A DNA stretch of 9,363 nucleotides from Bryobacterales bacterium. GTDB lineage: Bacteria; Acidobacteriota; Terriglobia; Bryobacterales; Bryobacteraceae. Made by a program: the position numbers and the translations under genes. How positions within the stretch are numbered: the stretch's first letter is position 1; the number at the start of each line of letters is the position of its first letter. The stretch spans positions 1 through 9,363 of the forward strand of contig PLMF01000375.1 of assembly GCA_003142355.1 (NCBI GenBank), in the 5' to 3' direction. Positions 1 through 7,221 of this stretch are shown one piece after another. The notes beneath the pieces are model-generated. The model did not search any database, was not told the DNA's origin, and saw only the letters and a list, made by a program, of their open reading frames with translations.

Positions 1-1001
1 AGGGTAGTGATGACCAGGTTGTAGTTGGGAGCGCCGTTGGGGTCAAGCGGGATGCTGTAGCCGACGTTCATCTTGGCGAGGGCCACGGCGGCGATGCCGG
101 GGACGATGACGATGAAGGGGAGGAACATCTTGGGGAAGGCGCCGATGAGAGGGGTGCGGCGGGCGGAGTTCATGGAATCGGCCGCCATGGCGCGCTGCAC
201 CACCAGAAAGTTCGTGCACCAGTAGCCGAACGAGAGCACGAACCCGAGGCCCGCCACCAACCCGAAAAGCTCAACGCCCATGGGATTGGAGTGCGGGCTT
301 CCCATGTAAGTCCAGGCGTGCGTCATTACCTTCCCGGACATGCCGCCGGCAAGCGTCATGGCGCCCAGCCGCGTCTGGATGCCGTGCCAGCCTCCGGCTT
401 TGGCGACGGCGAGCATCGCCAAAGGAGAGAAACCGGCGACTATCAACAGAAACTGGAGAACCTCGTTGTATATGGCGCTGGTGAGCCCGCCGAGGAAGGT
501 ATAGACCAAAACGATGGCGGCCGAGACCAGGATCGAGACACTGAAGTCCCAGCCCAGGACCAATTGCAGCAGCTTGCCCAGGGCATACATGGAGATTCCC
601 GAGGAAAAGATGGTCATCACGGCGAAGGAGAAGGCGTTGTAGGTGCGCGTCTTTTCGTCGTAGCGCATCTTCAGATACTCGGGAACGGAGCGGGCTTTGC
701 TGCCGTAGTAGAACGGCATCATGAAAATTCCCACGAACAGGATGGCCGGAATGGCCCCGATCCAATAGAAGTGGGCGGTCATGATGCCGTACTTGGCGCC
801 CGAGGCGGACATGCCGACCAGTTCCTGCGCGCCCAGGTTGGCCGCGATGAACGCCAGGCTGGTGATCCAGACGGGAACCGAACGTCCGGAAAGAAGGAAA
901 TCGCCGCTGGTGGACATCTTTTTCCGAAGCATCCACCCGATGCCTAGAACAAAGGCGAAATAAACGGCCAGAATGGTGTAGTCGACCGGAGCGAGTTTCA
1001 A
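1..1001 (-). CDS. Sodium:solute symporter (SSS family), N-terminal part
   Basis: Inner-membrane Na+-coupled transporter of the SSS (SGLT/PutP-like) family; the substrate cannot be told from sequence. 333 codons are visible and read without interruption to the left edge, so the C-terminal part is missing (family members are usually 450-600 residues). Hydrophobic segments lie near residues 7-25, 45-63, 75-98, 122-150, 155-172, 182-200, 245-268 and 292-310. Recognisable family pieces are GAQELVGMSASGAKYG (57-72), SVPEYLKMRY (105-114), the SSS signature region VYTFLGGLTSAIYNEVLQ (166-183) and YWCTNFLVVQRAMAA (260-274), the last corresponding to the WCTDQ..VQR block of glucose symporters with Asn in place of Asp. 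The start is taken as TTG (1001-999): GGAGAGG sits 8 nt upstream, no ATG or GTG lies in frame between it and the upstream stop, and it immediately precedes the first conserved residues. Family is confident; the start is probable. Confidence 0.9.
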   Translation of the reverse strand, partial: MKLAPVDYTILAVYFAFVLGIGWMLRKKMSTSGDFLLSGRSVPVWITSLAFIAANLGAQELVGMSASGAKYGIMTAHFYWIGAIPAILFVGIFMMPFYYGSKARSVPEYLKMRYDEKTRTYNAFSFAVMTIFSSGISMYALGKLLQLVLGWDFSVSILVSAAIVLVYTFLGGLTSAIYNEVLQFLLIVAGFSPLAMLAVAKAGGWHGIQTRLGAMTLAGGMSGKVMTHAWTYMGSPHSNPMGVELFGLVAGLGFVLSFGYWCTNFLVVQRAMAADSMNSARRTPLIGAFPKMFLPFIVIVPGIAAVALAKMNVGYSIPLDPNGAPNYNLVITT

Positions 1002-1166
1002 GCGAAGAGCCTCTCCATTCTCCGAAGTCTCAGATGCGGAACACCGAGTTTATCACAGCCTCCGTGGCCAGCAGGGAGAGGCAGCGAATTTCCTGCAAAC
1101 CGCGCCGGAAATCCATGTCTGGCCCCAGTTTGCGGCGCATTCCTGGCCAGCCGTCCCCGAGAACGG
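1002..1166. other. Intergenic gap between vapC and symporter
   Basis: This 165-bp gap follows the vapC stop and precedes the symporter, both on the minus strand, and should contain the symporter promoter and leader. The symporter's Shine-Dalgarno-like GGAGAGG lies at 1016-1010. A TGTGATAAA stretch about 40 bp upstream of the start resembles an extended -10 box, but I find no matching -35. A short hairpin (CCGT/ACGG, 1151-1166) directly after vapC has no T-run and is not called a terminator. No ORF or RNA gene is recognisable. Confidence 0.3.
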
Positions 1167-1571
1167 TTAAGCACCCGGCAGAATGGTGAAGCCTTGTTCG
1201 CGGAAGTGAGAATCGAAGCAGAAGGCGGTCTGTGCGCCGTACTCCCGCATGGTTTGAAAGCTGATACAGTCAACCAGGCTCAACTTTCTGCGCGCGGCGG
1301 CGAGCAGCGCTTCGACACCCGCCTGGTGCCGTTGCTGGGAGATCCAGTCCACCGCGAGCAGGGGCACAACATCCTGATAGAACAGCCTCAGAGCAGCCGG
1401 GCCCAGTCGTTTTTGCACCAAAGCGCCGGTCTCCAGCAAAACGTAGTTGTTGGTCAGAAGCCTGGCGTCGCCGGCGAGCAGGTCCGTCCATGCGTTCTTG
1501 GCCCGCTTGTGGTTGATATCGTCTTGGTCGAGTACTGCATAGAACGCCGAAGTATCGACGAAGACAATCAT
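1167..1571 (-). CDS. vapC: VapC-like PIN-domain ribonuclease toxin
   Basis: Toxin of a type II toxin-antitoxin pair. PIN-domain proteins are Mg2+-dependent ribonucleases, and characterised VapCs cut tRNA or rRNA; the target here is unknown. The 134-residue length is normal. The four acidic PIN positions are visible: D6 in FVDTSAFYAVLD, E47 in YVLLETGALV, D101 in LSLVDCISFQTM and D120 in FCFDSHF. It is therefore expected to be catalytically competent. Its ATG overlaps the antitoxin stop as ATGA (1571-1568), so the two are probably translationally coupled. A 165-bp gap separates its stop from the downstream symporter. Family is clear; toxicity is inferred. Confidence 0.92.
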   Translation of the reverse strand: MIVFVDTSAFYAVLDQDDINHKRAKNAWTDLLAGDARLLTNNYVLLETGALVQKRLGPAALRLFYQDVVPLLAVDWISQQRHQAGVEALLAAARRKLSLVDCISFQTMREYGAQTAFCFDSHFREQGFTILPGA

Positions 1572-1816
1572 TCCATGAAAGCCTCGGCCAAGTAACGGTC
1601 ATGATGAACGCTGACATCGTTACGGCCCGAAGAGAATTTGCCGATCGCCCTGAGGGCGCGGTCGATCTGCTCTTTCCGGCTGGGCCGGTGCTGTGAACTC
1701 AGGTAGAGTTCCACGCCGAGCCGCACCAGCTCGGCCACCGACCTTCCGGTCGCGGTCGACAATTCGCGCAGTGTATCGAGTTGCCGCTCGGTTAACTGAA
1801 CCTGTGTCCGCACCAT
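1568..1816 (-). CDS. vapB: VapB-like ribbon-helix-helix antitoxin
   Basis: Antitoxin partner of the PIN toxin, 82 residues. The N-terminus has the ribbon-helix-helix (CopG/Arc) layout: a basic beta strand VRTQVQL (2-8), helix A about 10-22, a GRS turn (24-26) and helix B about 27-41. Such dimers bind operator DNA and repress their own operon. The C-terminal tail (about 60-81, SSGRNDVSVHHDRYLAEAF) resembles the toxin-neutralising tail of VapB proteins paired with this PIN type. The ATG at 1816 puts residue 2 at the start of the beta strand. There is no Shine-Dalgarno sequence, and a TATCAT box ends only about 6 nt before the ATG, so a leaderless or near-leaderless message is possible. The gene precedes and overlaps vapC by 4 nt. 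Confidence 0.9.
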   Translation of the reverse strand: MVRTQVQLTERQLDTLRELSTATGRSVAELVRLGVELYLSSQHRPSRKEQIDRALRAIGKFSSGRNDVSVHHDRYLAEAFME

Positions 1817-1849
1817 GGTGGCATGATAACACTTTTACCATCATGATGG
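1811..1849 (-). promoter_or_regulatory. Putative vapBC promoter and autoregulatory operator
   Basis: Upstream of and across the vapB start are two perfect palindromes: CACCATGGTG (1811-1820, containing the start codon) and CCATCATGATGG (1838-1849). The hexamer CATGAT occurs at 1822-1827 and 1842-1847, exactly 20 bp apart, about two helical turns. On the minus strand TATCAT (1828-1823) matches a sigma-70 -10 box at 5 of 6 positions; no good -35 box is seen. RHH antitoxins typically bind tandem short half-sites overlapping their promoter, so autoregulation is inferred from layout. The region falls in the 42-bp gap between the glycosyltransferase stop and vapB. Confidence 0.4.
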
Positions 1850-1858
1850 CATCCAGCT

Positions 1859-2965
1859 TTACACTGCCCGGTCCTGGACGCGGCCCTTCCATGTGCCGCC
1901 GGCGCCGCGCCAATAGCACACGGCGGAATGGATGGTGGCGGCCAGATAGAAGGCCGCGACGACGGGCAGCAGTGGGGCCCACACGGGCGAGCGGCGGTAG
2001 AACCGCAGGGCGGGGAAGTAGGCGATGCTCATCAAGAACCATGCGCCCGCGCCCAGCGCGGCCGCTGGGGCGGGCGCGGCGAGCGCCAGCAGCGGCGGGA
2101 CCATGTACGTCAGCACCAGTCCCAGCACGGTGCCGATCAACAGCAGGACGGAATGATGGAGCTGCGCGAACGCGCTGCGCGAAATCATGCGGCCGATTTC
2201 AGCCCAGGTGGCGTATCCGCGGACGCTGCGGGTGGCGGCGCTGAGACCCAGCCATACGCGGCCGCCCTGGCGCCGGACGGCGCGGGCCAAGGCACAATCG
2301 TCAATCACCTGGCCGCGTATGGCAGCCAGGCCGCCCACACGCTCGAGCATTTCACGGCGGATGAGGATGCATCCGCCGGCGGCGGCCGTCCCCGGCGGAT
2401 AGAGCAGGAAGAAGAAGAATACGAAAGCGGGAATGAGCGCCCGCTCGGCGAATGTCCGGCATTCCAGAGTGGCCATGAAAGAGACCAGGTCGTAGCCGCC
2501 AGAGCTGGCGCGCGCCACCAGTGCGGACAGGTTCTCCGGGGGATGCACGATATCGGCGTCGGTGAGGAGCAGGTATTCGGGCTGGAAACGCCGGGCGGCG
2601 CGAATGCCCTCCGAGGCAGCCCAGAGTTTGCCGGTCCAGCCGGCGGGCACGCGGCCGGCCGGGACGACATCGAGAAGCGCGGCCGGAGCCGCGCCGCGGG
2701 CGGCGGCGGCCGTGCCATCGGCGCTATCGTCGTCCACCAGCACCATGTGGAACTCACCGGGATACCGCTGCCGGGCGAGCGAGCCAATGGCGCGCGCGAC
2801 CAGCAGGGCCTCGTTCCGCGCCGGAATCACCGCCACCACGCCGGGCGCCACCGGAGGCAGCGCGCCTTCGGGGGGAGCGTCGCGCAGGCGCCAGAATCCG
2901 CCGCGCCCGAGCAGCAGGTAAATCCAGATGCCTGCCGCCGCCGCGCCCGCCAGTTCCAGAACCAT
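1859..2965 (-). CDS. hpnB: HpnB-like hopene-associated family 2 glycosyltransferase
   Basis: Membrane-bound GT-A fold glycosyltransferase (368 residues) resembling HpnB, a family found in hopanoid producers but whose exact reaction is not established. One N-terminal membrane helix (about 4-20) is followed by the catalytic domain: VVAVIPARNEA (43-53), VLVDDDSADGT (75-85), GWTGKLWAASEG (109-120) and the DxD motif LLLTDADIVHP (132-142). After these come LIPAFVFFF (177-185), AAAGGCILIRREML (194-207) and the catalytic-type IDDCALARAV (221-230). Three C-terminal hydrophobic segments follow (about 272-295, 301-320 and 330-350). Between FFLLYP and AAAGGC the protein seems about 10 residues shorter than I recall for HpnB, where a VNDP-type stretch occurs. 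The ATG at 2965 has no clear Shine-Dalgarno. No other hopanoid gene is in the window. Confidence is high for GT2 and good for HpnB. Confidence 0.83.
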   Translation of the reverse strand: MVLELAGAAAAGIWIYLLLGRGGFWRLRDAPPEGALPPVAPGVVAVIPARNEALLVARAIGSLARQRYPGEFHMVLVDDDSADGTAAAARGAAPAALLDVVPAGRVPAGWTGKLWAASEGIRAARRFQPEYLLLTDADIVHPPENLSALVARASSGGYDLVSFMATLECRTFAERALIPAFVFFFFLLYPPGTAAAGGCILIRREMLERVGGLAAIRGQVIDDCALARAVRRQGGRVWLGLSAATRSVRGYATWAEIGRMISRSAFAQLHHSVLLLIGTVLGLVLTYMVPPLLALAAPAPAAALGAGAWFLMSIAYFPALRFYRRSPVWAPLLPVVAAFYLAATIHSAVCYWRGAGGTWKGRVQDRAV

Positions 2966-3107
2966 AGATTCGCATTATCGCGCGTGCCGCGCCGGAAGTT
3001 GCAGATTGTGGAGAAACGCAGCGGATATTCGGGTGAGAAATAAATCACTGGCGGCGTACTACCTTAATTATGAGCGCTGGCCGGCTCCTAATCGAACGAG
3101 GCTTTAT
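2966..3107. promoter_or_regulatory. Divergent intergenic region
   Basis: This 142-bp gap separates the minus-strand glycosyltransferase from the plus-strand ORF at 3108 and should hold promoters for both directions. On the minus strand GATAAT (2979-2974) resembles a -10 box and would place the transcript start just ahead of the ATG at 2965; no convincing -35 is seen. On the plus strand an AT-rich stretch, CCTTAATTATGA (3061-3072), is the only -10-like patch. CGAGG at 3096-3100 could act as a Shine-Dalgarno for a GTG start at 3108. All assignments are weak. Confidence 0.25.
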
Positions 3108-3908
3108 GTGAGGATGGCGAGCTCGATCCCTATCCTGTTCACAGTCACGGCCGGCTTCGCAGTTACCGAACTCTGTGCCAGTAGCCTTCGTCAATCGCCG
3201 GTTCTGGCCGATCCGCCGGTCGCGTATTACCGGCTGGGCGAAGCGCCCGGGTACATCATCGCTGTCGATTCAGCGGCAAATGCGCATGCCGGGGTACCTG
3301 AAGGGACCTCGAGATTGAGAGTTTTGACATGGGACGTCCCCTTCACGATCGAAGCCTGGGTACAACTGTTAGACGATTACCAGGTGGAGACTGGCACCAG
3401 CAGTGGCTACGGGCGGGACATTTCACATTGGGAGGGCTGGCTGTCCGGTTCGACAATCTTTGCCGTTTTGACGCCGTTGAACGAGGACTCCTCCGAAGCA
3501 CGGGGCGTGCTGGGCGAAGTGGTCATTCCCAACTATGCGCTGGCGCCGGCACGGGTAGAAGCTCCGCACGCAGTCGAAACGGTATTTGAGACGAGCGCGT
3601 TAACATCGTTATTAGGGCTGGCCCTGATCCTGTTCGGCTTAGGTCCCCGAGGGTGGCGCGCCCCCCTGAAGTTCCGCGGCAGCGATGCGGGGCTTTCACG
3701 TGCCAGGATCTTCCGGGGCGCCGGGAGGAACCTCCGGAAACGTTCGGAGAGCGAGCTGAACTCATTTTCGGCGCGCTACGCGACCATAGCAGTGCAAGCA
3801 GTTGCATCTCTCTCCCATCGGGCGCGATCTCATCAGCATGCGGAAACCCAGTTTCGATCCCGGCTTGACCCAGAAGTTCGAAGGTCCGTTGCGGCGGGTC
3901 ATCAATAA
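3108..3908 (+). CDS. Degenerate LamG-like secreted protein with worn PEP-CTERM-like tail
   Basis: This open frame (266 codons from GTG 3108, or 264 from ATG 3114) looks like an eroded secreted protein. A hydrophobic leader (about 5-24) is followed by DPPVAYYRLGEAPG (35-48) and VDSAANAHAG (53-62). Next come DVPFTIEAWVQL (76-87) and GEVVIPNYALAPARVEAPH (136-154). These match the opening, core strand and closing strand of bacterial LamG/concanavalin-A-like domains (typically YYRLGE, FTIEAWV, DEVAIYNYALSPAQVAAHY). The spacing is far too short, so central strands seem deleted. Residues 159-184 (VFETSALTSLLGLALIL, then FGLGPRGWR) resemble a PEP-CTERM sorting tail whose VPEPS has become VFETS. The arginine-rich remainder has no recognisable content and overlaps the channel gene by 71 bp, suggesting read-through of a lost stop near 3660. 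No premature stop occurs, but a functional product is doubtful. Confidence 0.45.
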   Translation: MRMASSIPILFTVTAGFAVTELCASSLRQSPVLADPPVAYYRLGEAPGYIIAVDSAANAHAGVPEGTSRLRVLTWDVPFTIEAWVQLLDDYQVETGTSSGYGRDISHWEGWLSGSTIFAVLTPLNEDSSEARGVLGEVVIPNYALAPARVEAPHAVETVFETSALTSLLGLALILFGLGPRGWRAPLKFRGSDAGLSRARIFRGAGRNLRKRSESELNSFSARYATIAVQAVASLSHRARSHQHAETQFRSRLDPEVRRSVAAGHQ

Positions 3909-4752
3909 GGACGGCAGCTTCAACGTGCACCGCCGCGGGGCCTCGTGGCGCGACTTTCATCCCTACCTGCACCTGATCAACATGGGTTGGCCGAGCTTCC
4001 TGCTGGCGCTGTTCGCAGGCTACCTGGTGGCCAACACGCTGTTCGCCGCCGCGTATTATGGGTTGGGAGCGGGTCAACTGCTGGGCGCCGATGCGCCCAC
4101 CGAGTGGGGGCGTTTCCTGAACGACTTCTTCTTCAGCTCCCACACGCTCAGCACCGTGGGGTACGGCAATATCTCACCGAAAGGCACGGCTGCGAACGTG
4201 GTGGCTTCGTTCGAAGCATTGGTGGGAGTGCTGGGTTTTGCGGTGGCTACGGGCCTGCTGTTTGGGCGCGTCTCGCGGCCCTCGGCGAGAATTGGATTCA
4301 GCGAGGGCATGGTGGTCGCCCCGTACCAGGACGGCGCCGGCCTGCAATTCCGCGTGGTCAACCGCCGCGCCAATGCGCTGATGGAGCTGGAAGCCAAGCT
4401 GCTGCTGATGACCGTCGAGACCGACAACGGCGAGCACCGCCGGAGTTATCACATGCTGCGGCTGGAGCGCGAGCAGGTGCTGTTCCTTCCTCTCACCTGG
4501 ACCATCGTGCACCCCATCGACGTCGAAAGCCCCCTTTGGGGCAAGTCCGCCGGGGACCTCGAGCGGCTTCAGGCGGAGGTCCTGATCCTCATCAAAGCCT
4601 ACGACGATACCTTCAGTCAGACGGTGCTGGCGCAGCACTCTTACCGGCACGACGAGATTGCGTGGGGCAATCGGTTCGCCCCCGCCTTCTTCGTGGATGG
4701 CGCCGGCGACCTGGTGCTGGAGCTGCGCAAAGTGGGAGAGCTGGCCTCGTAG
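3838..4752 (+). CDS. Inward-rectifier potassium channel (KirBac type)
   Basis: Prokaryotic Kir channel subunit, expected to form a tetrameric K+ pore in the inner membrane. Numbering from ATG 3838 gives 304 residues, a normal KirBac length. The N-terminus RRVINKDGSFNVHRRG (19-34) and the amphipathic slide-helix region ASWRDFHPYLHLINMGW (35-51) are typical. TM1 spans about 52-73, the pore helix about 93-105, the selectivity filter TVGYG 106-110 (in HTLSTVGYGNISP), and TM2 about 119-143. The rest (about 150-304) is the cytoplasmic immunoglobulin-like beta domain, with FRVVNRRANALMELEAKLLL (171-190) and LPLTWTIVHPID (218-229) recognisable. An in-frame TTG at 3802 would add 12 residues, but the ATG leads directly into family-like sequence; neither has a strong ribosome site. 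The frame is intact. The next gene starts 46 bp downstream on the same strand. Confidence 0.93.
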   Translation: MRKPSFDPGLTQKFEGPLRRVINKDGSFNVHRRGASWRDFHPYLHLINMGWPSFLLALFAGYLVANTLFAAAYYGLGAGQLLGADAPTEWGRFLNDFFFSSHTLSTVGYGNISPKGTAANVVASFEALVGVLGFAVATGLLFGRVSRPSARIGFSEGMVVAPYQDGAGLQFRVVNRRANALMELEAKLLLMTVETDNGEHRRSYHMLRLEREQVLFLPLTWTIVHPIDVESPLWGKSAGDLERLQAEVLILIKAYDDTFSQTVLAQHSYRHDEIAWGNRFAPAFFVDGAGDLVLELRKVGELAS

Positions 4753-4798
4753 TGGGGCAGTGTCGGAACTAAAGGCGGCCTCGTGCGTATTACAGGTG

Positions 4799-7221
4799 AT
4801 GCGCAACGAGATCCGTCACGCCATCCGCGCGCTTTCGCGGGACCGGGGGTTCGCCGCCATGGTGGTGCTCAGCCTGGCCGTGGGAATCGGCGCCAACACC
4901 GCCATCTTCTCCCTGGTCAACGGGGTGCTGCTGCGTCCCCCGGCATACCGCGATCCGGACCGCCTGGTGGCCATCGACCAGATCATACCCAAGTTTGCGA
5001 AACTGTACCCCGCGCTCCCCATCAACCTGGCCATTCTCCTCGAATGGCGGAAGCAGGCCACCTCCTTGGAAAGCATCGGCGTCGTGCGGCCAAACGCGGT
5101 GAACCTCACCGGAGCGGGGGAGCCGGAGCTGGTCTCGGGAGCCCGGGTTTCGGCCAACATATTCGCCGTGCTCGGCATCCAGCCGCGGCTGGGCGGTCCT
5201 TCCTGGAAGGTGAGGATCCGAGTGGGCATGACGGTGTCGCCATCCTGGCCGATTCCCTGTGGCGGCGCAGGTTTCATTCCGACCCCTCCATCGTCGGCCG
5301 CAAGATCCTGCTGAACGGCAGTCCGCACGAGGTGGTCGGCGTGCTGCCTGCATCTTTCCGATATCCCGTGGGCACCGGGTTTGCAGGGTTCTCGGCCGCG
5401 GCCAAGACCGAAGTGTTCAGGCCCCTGGGCTATGAAAACGACGACCTGAAACTGCACATGGGCGACTTCAACTACTGGGTGACGGCGCGGCTTCGCCCGG
5501 GGGTCTCCATCGCCAAGGCGCGGGCGGAGTTGAACGTGGTGCAGGCGGGGATTTCCGCCAGGCTTCCCGACAATCTGGACCTGCACGCCAGCATGGCGCC
5601 GCTGCGGGAACGCATGGTCGGTGATGTCCGCCAGGGGCTGGTGCTGTTGATGGCCGCGGTGGGAGCCGTGCTGATGATCCTGTGGGTCAACCTCGCCAAC
5701 CTCTCGCTGGTGCGCGCGGCGGGCCGGGCGCGGGATGCCGCTATCCGGACGGCCCTGGGAGCCAGTCGCGGCCGGCTGGTGCGCCAGTCCCTGGTCGAGA
5801 GCTTGCTGCTTGCGCTCACCGGCGGCGCGCTGGGAGTTGCCCTGGCCTACGGGGGCCTGCGGGCGCTCCTGGCAACCGCGCCCATCGACCTGCCGCGCCT
5901 GAACGAGGTGCATGTGGACCTCGGTGTGCTCCTCTTTGCGCTCGCCGTGTCGCTGGCCGCCGGCGCGGTCCTGGGCATCCTCCCGGCACTGCGCAGCGCC
6001 GCGGCGGCGCCGTTCGAGAGCTTGAAATCCGGGAGCCGCACCAGTACGGAAGGCCGGCGCGGTCTGCGCATCCGCGACCTTCTGGTGAGCCTCGAGGTGG
6101 GCCTCGGCGCCACGCTGCTGGTGACCGCCGGACTGCTGATCTCGAGTTTCGTGCGAGTCATGACCGTAGACAAGGGCTTCGACGTGGAACGGGTGATGGC
6201 GCTCGACATGTCTCTACCCGCCACCAGGTATAGCGATGACGCGCGGTCCGCCGCCTTCTACCGCCGTGTGTTGGAGAAGGCGGCGGCCATGCCCGGCGTT
6301 GAGTCGGTGGCGCTGGTCTCCGCCTTGCCTCTCGAAGGGGAGATCTGGATCGACATCGTGGGAACCGAACACGATCCGCGCCCCTTGCTGGAGAAGCCTT
6401 CCACCAATGTGCGGTTCATCAGCCCCGGGTACTTCCAGACGCTCCGGATTGCGTTGCGCGATGGCCGCGATTTCCAGGAACAGGACCAGAAACGCAAGGT
6501 CACCATCATCTCCGCCGGTTTGGCGCAGCGCGTATGGCCCGGGCAGAACCCGCTTGGCCGAAAGCTCGACAACGGCAACGGTCTGCTGGAGGTGGTCGGC
6601 GTAACTCCGGACATCCGCAGTACCAGCCTCGACCACGACCCGGTCAACATGATGTACCAACCATATTGGCAATTTGCGCAACGTCAGGGTTCGCTGCTGG
6701 TGCGCACCGCGATGGATCCCCGCGGAATCGCGGCAGCGCTGCGCAGCGCCATCTGGGCCGTCGATTCCGAGGTGCCCATACCCGAAGTCCGCACGCTCGA
6801 TCAGGTGATGGAGCGATCGGTCGCTCAGCGCCGGTTCCAGGTGATGCTGGTGGTGCTGTTTGCCGCCGCCGCGCTGGCGCTGGCGGCCTTCGGAACCTAC
6901 GGTGTGGTCTCCTACGCGGTGGCCCGACGCCGGGCGGAAATGGGAATCCGCATGGCGCTGGGCGCGACACGAAGCAATGTCCTGAAGATGGTCCTACGGC
7001 AGGGGATGATGCCGGTCGTTGCCGGCCTGGCAGGGGGCGCGATGGCGGCGTTGGCCTTGGGGCGTTTTATGGCCAGCCTGTTGTTCCAGGTGAGCGCGCA
7101 CGATCCCCTGGTTTTCATCGCCGCCGCCGCGGTATTACTCCTGGTCTCGGCCGCTGCATGCCTGGTTCCGGCCAGGCGCGCCACACAGGTGGACCCGACA
7201 GAGGCCCTGCGGTGCGAGTAG
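4799..7221 (+). pseudogene. ADOP-family ABC permease (MacB/FtsX-like), frameshifted
   Basis: Inner-membrane permease of the acidobacterial duplicated orphan permease type: two MacB_PCD plus FtsX modules in one chain and no adjacent ATPase. Codons 1 to about 131 read in one frame (MRNEIRHAIRALSRDRGF, then SLAVGIGANTAIFSLVNGVL, ending FAVLGIQPRLG), whose own stop is at 5312-5314. From about 5194 the homology continues in the -1 frame (RSFLEGEDPSGHDGVAILAD) to TAG 7219-7221. Restoring one base near 5192-5195 gives about 807 residues, full length for the family. The first FtsX core is near residues 280-400 (DAAIRTALGASRGRLVRQSL). The second module begins near 427 and its FtsX core is near 680-800 (RRRAEMGIRMALGATR, PARRATQVDPTEALR). 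The start is ATG 4799 (GTG 4796 also possible), with only AGGTG immediately upstream. The break is either genuine inactivation or a base-calling error. No PadR regulator, a common ADOP neighbour, is seen. Confidence 0.85.

Noticed and set aside
271..936. Minus-strand 221-codon open frame inside the symporter region
   Set aside because: It is a frame-shifted reading of the symporter; the real frame is the neighbouring one that reads membrane helices and SSS motifs without a stop from 1001 to the edge.
1151..1166. Small inverted repeat CCGT/ACGG after vapC as a terminator
   Set aside because: Only four base pairs and no T-tract on the minus strand.
1928..3043. Long plus-strand open frame (371 codons) antisense to the glycosyltransferase
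   Set aside because: Its composition (Gly, Ala, Arg, Gln, His rich, no domain) is that of a complementary-strand shadow in very GC-rich DNA, while the minus strand carries all GT2 motifs.
3711..3739. TTCCGG/CCGGAA hairpin upstream of the potassium channel as a terminator
   Set aside because: The stem is short with a bulge and is not followed by a T-run; such pairings are expected by chance at this GC content.
5186..5202. Programmed -1 ribosomal frameshift in the ADOP gene
   Set aside because: There is no slippery heptamer and no obvious stimulatory structure; restoring a single base is the simpler explanation.
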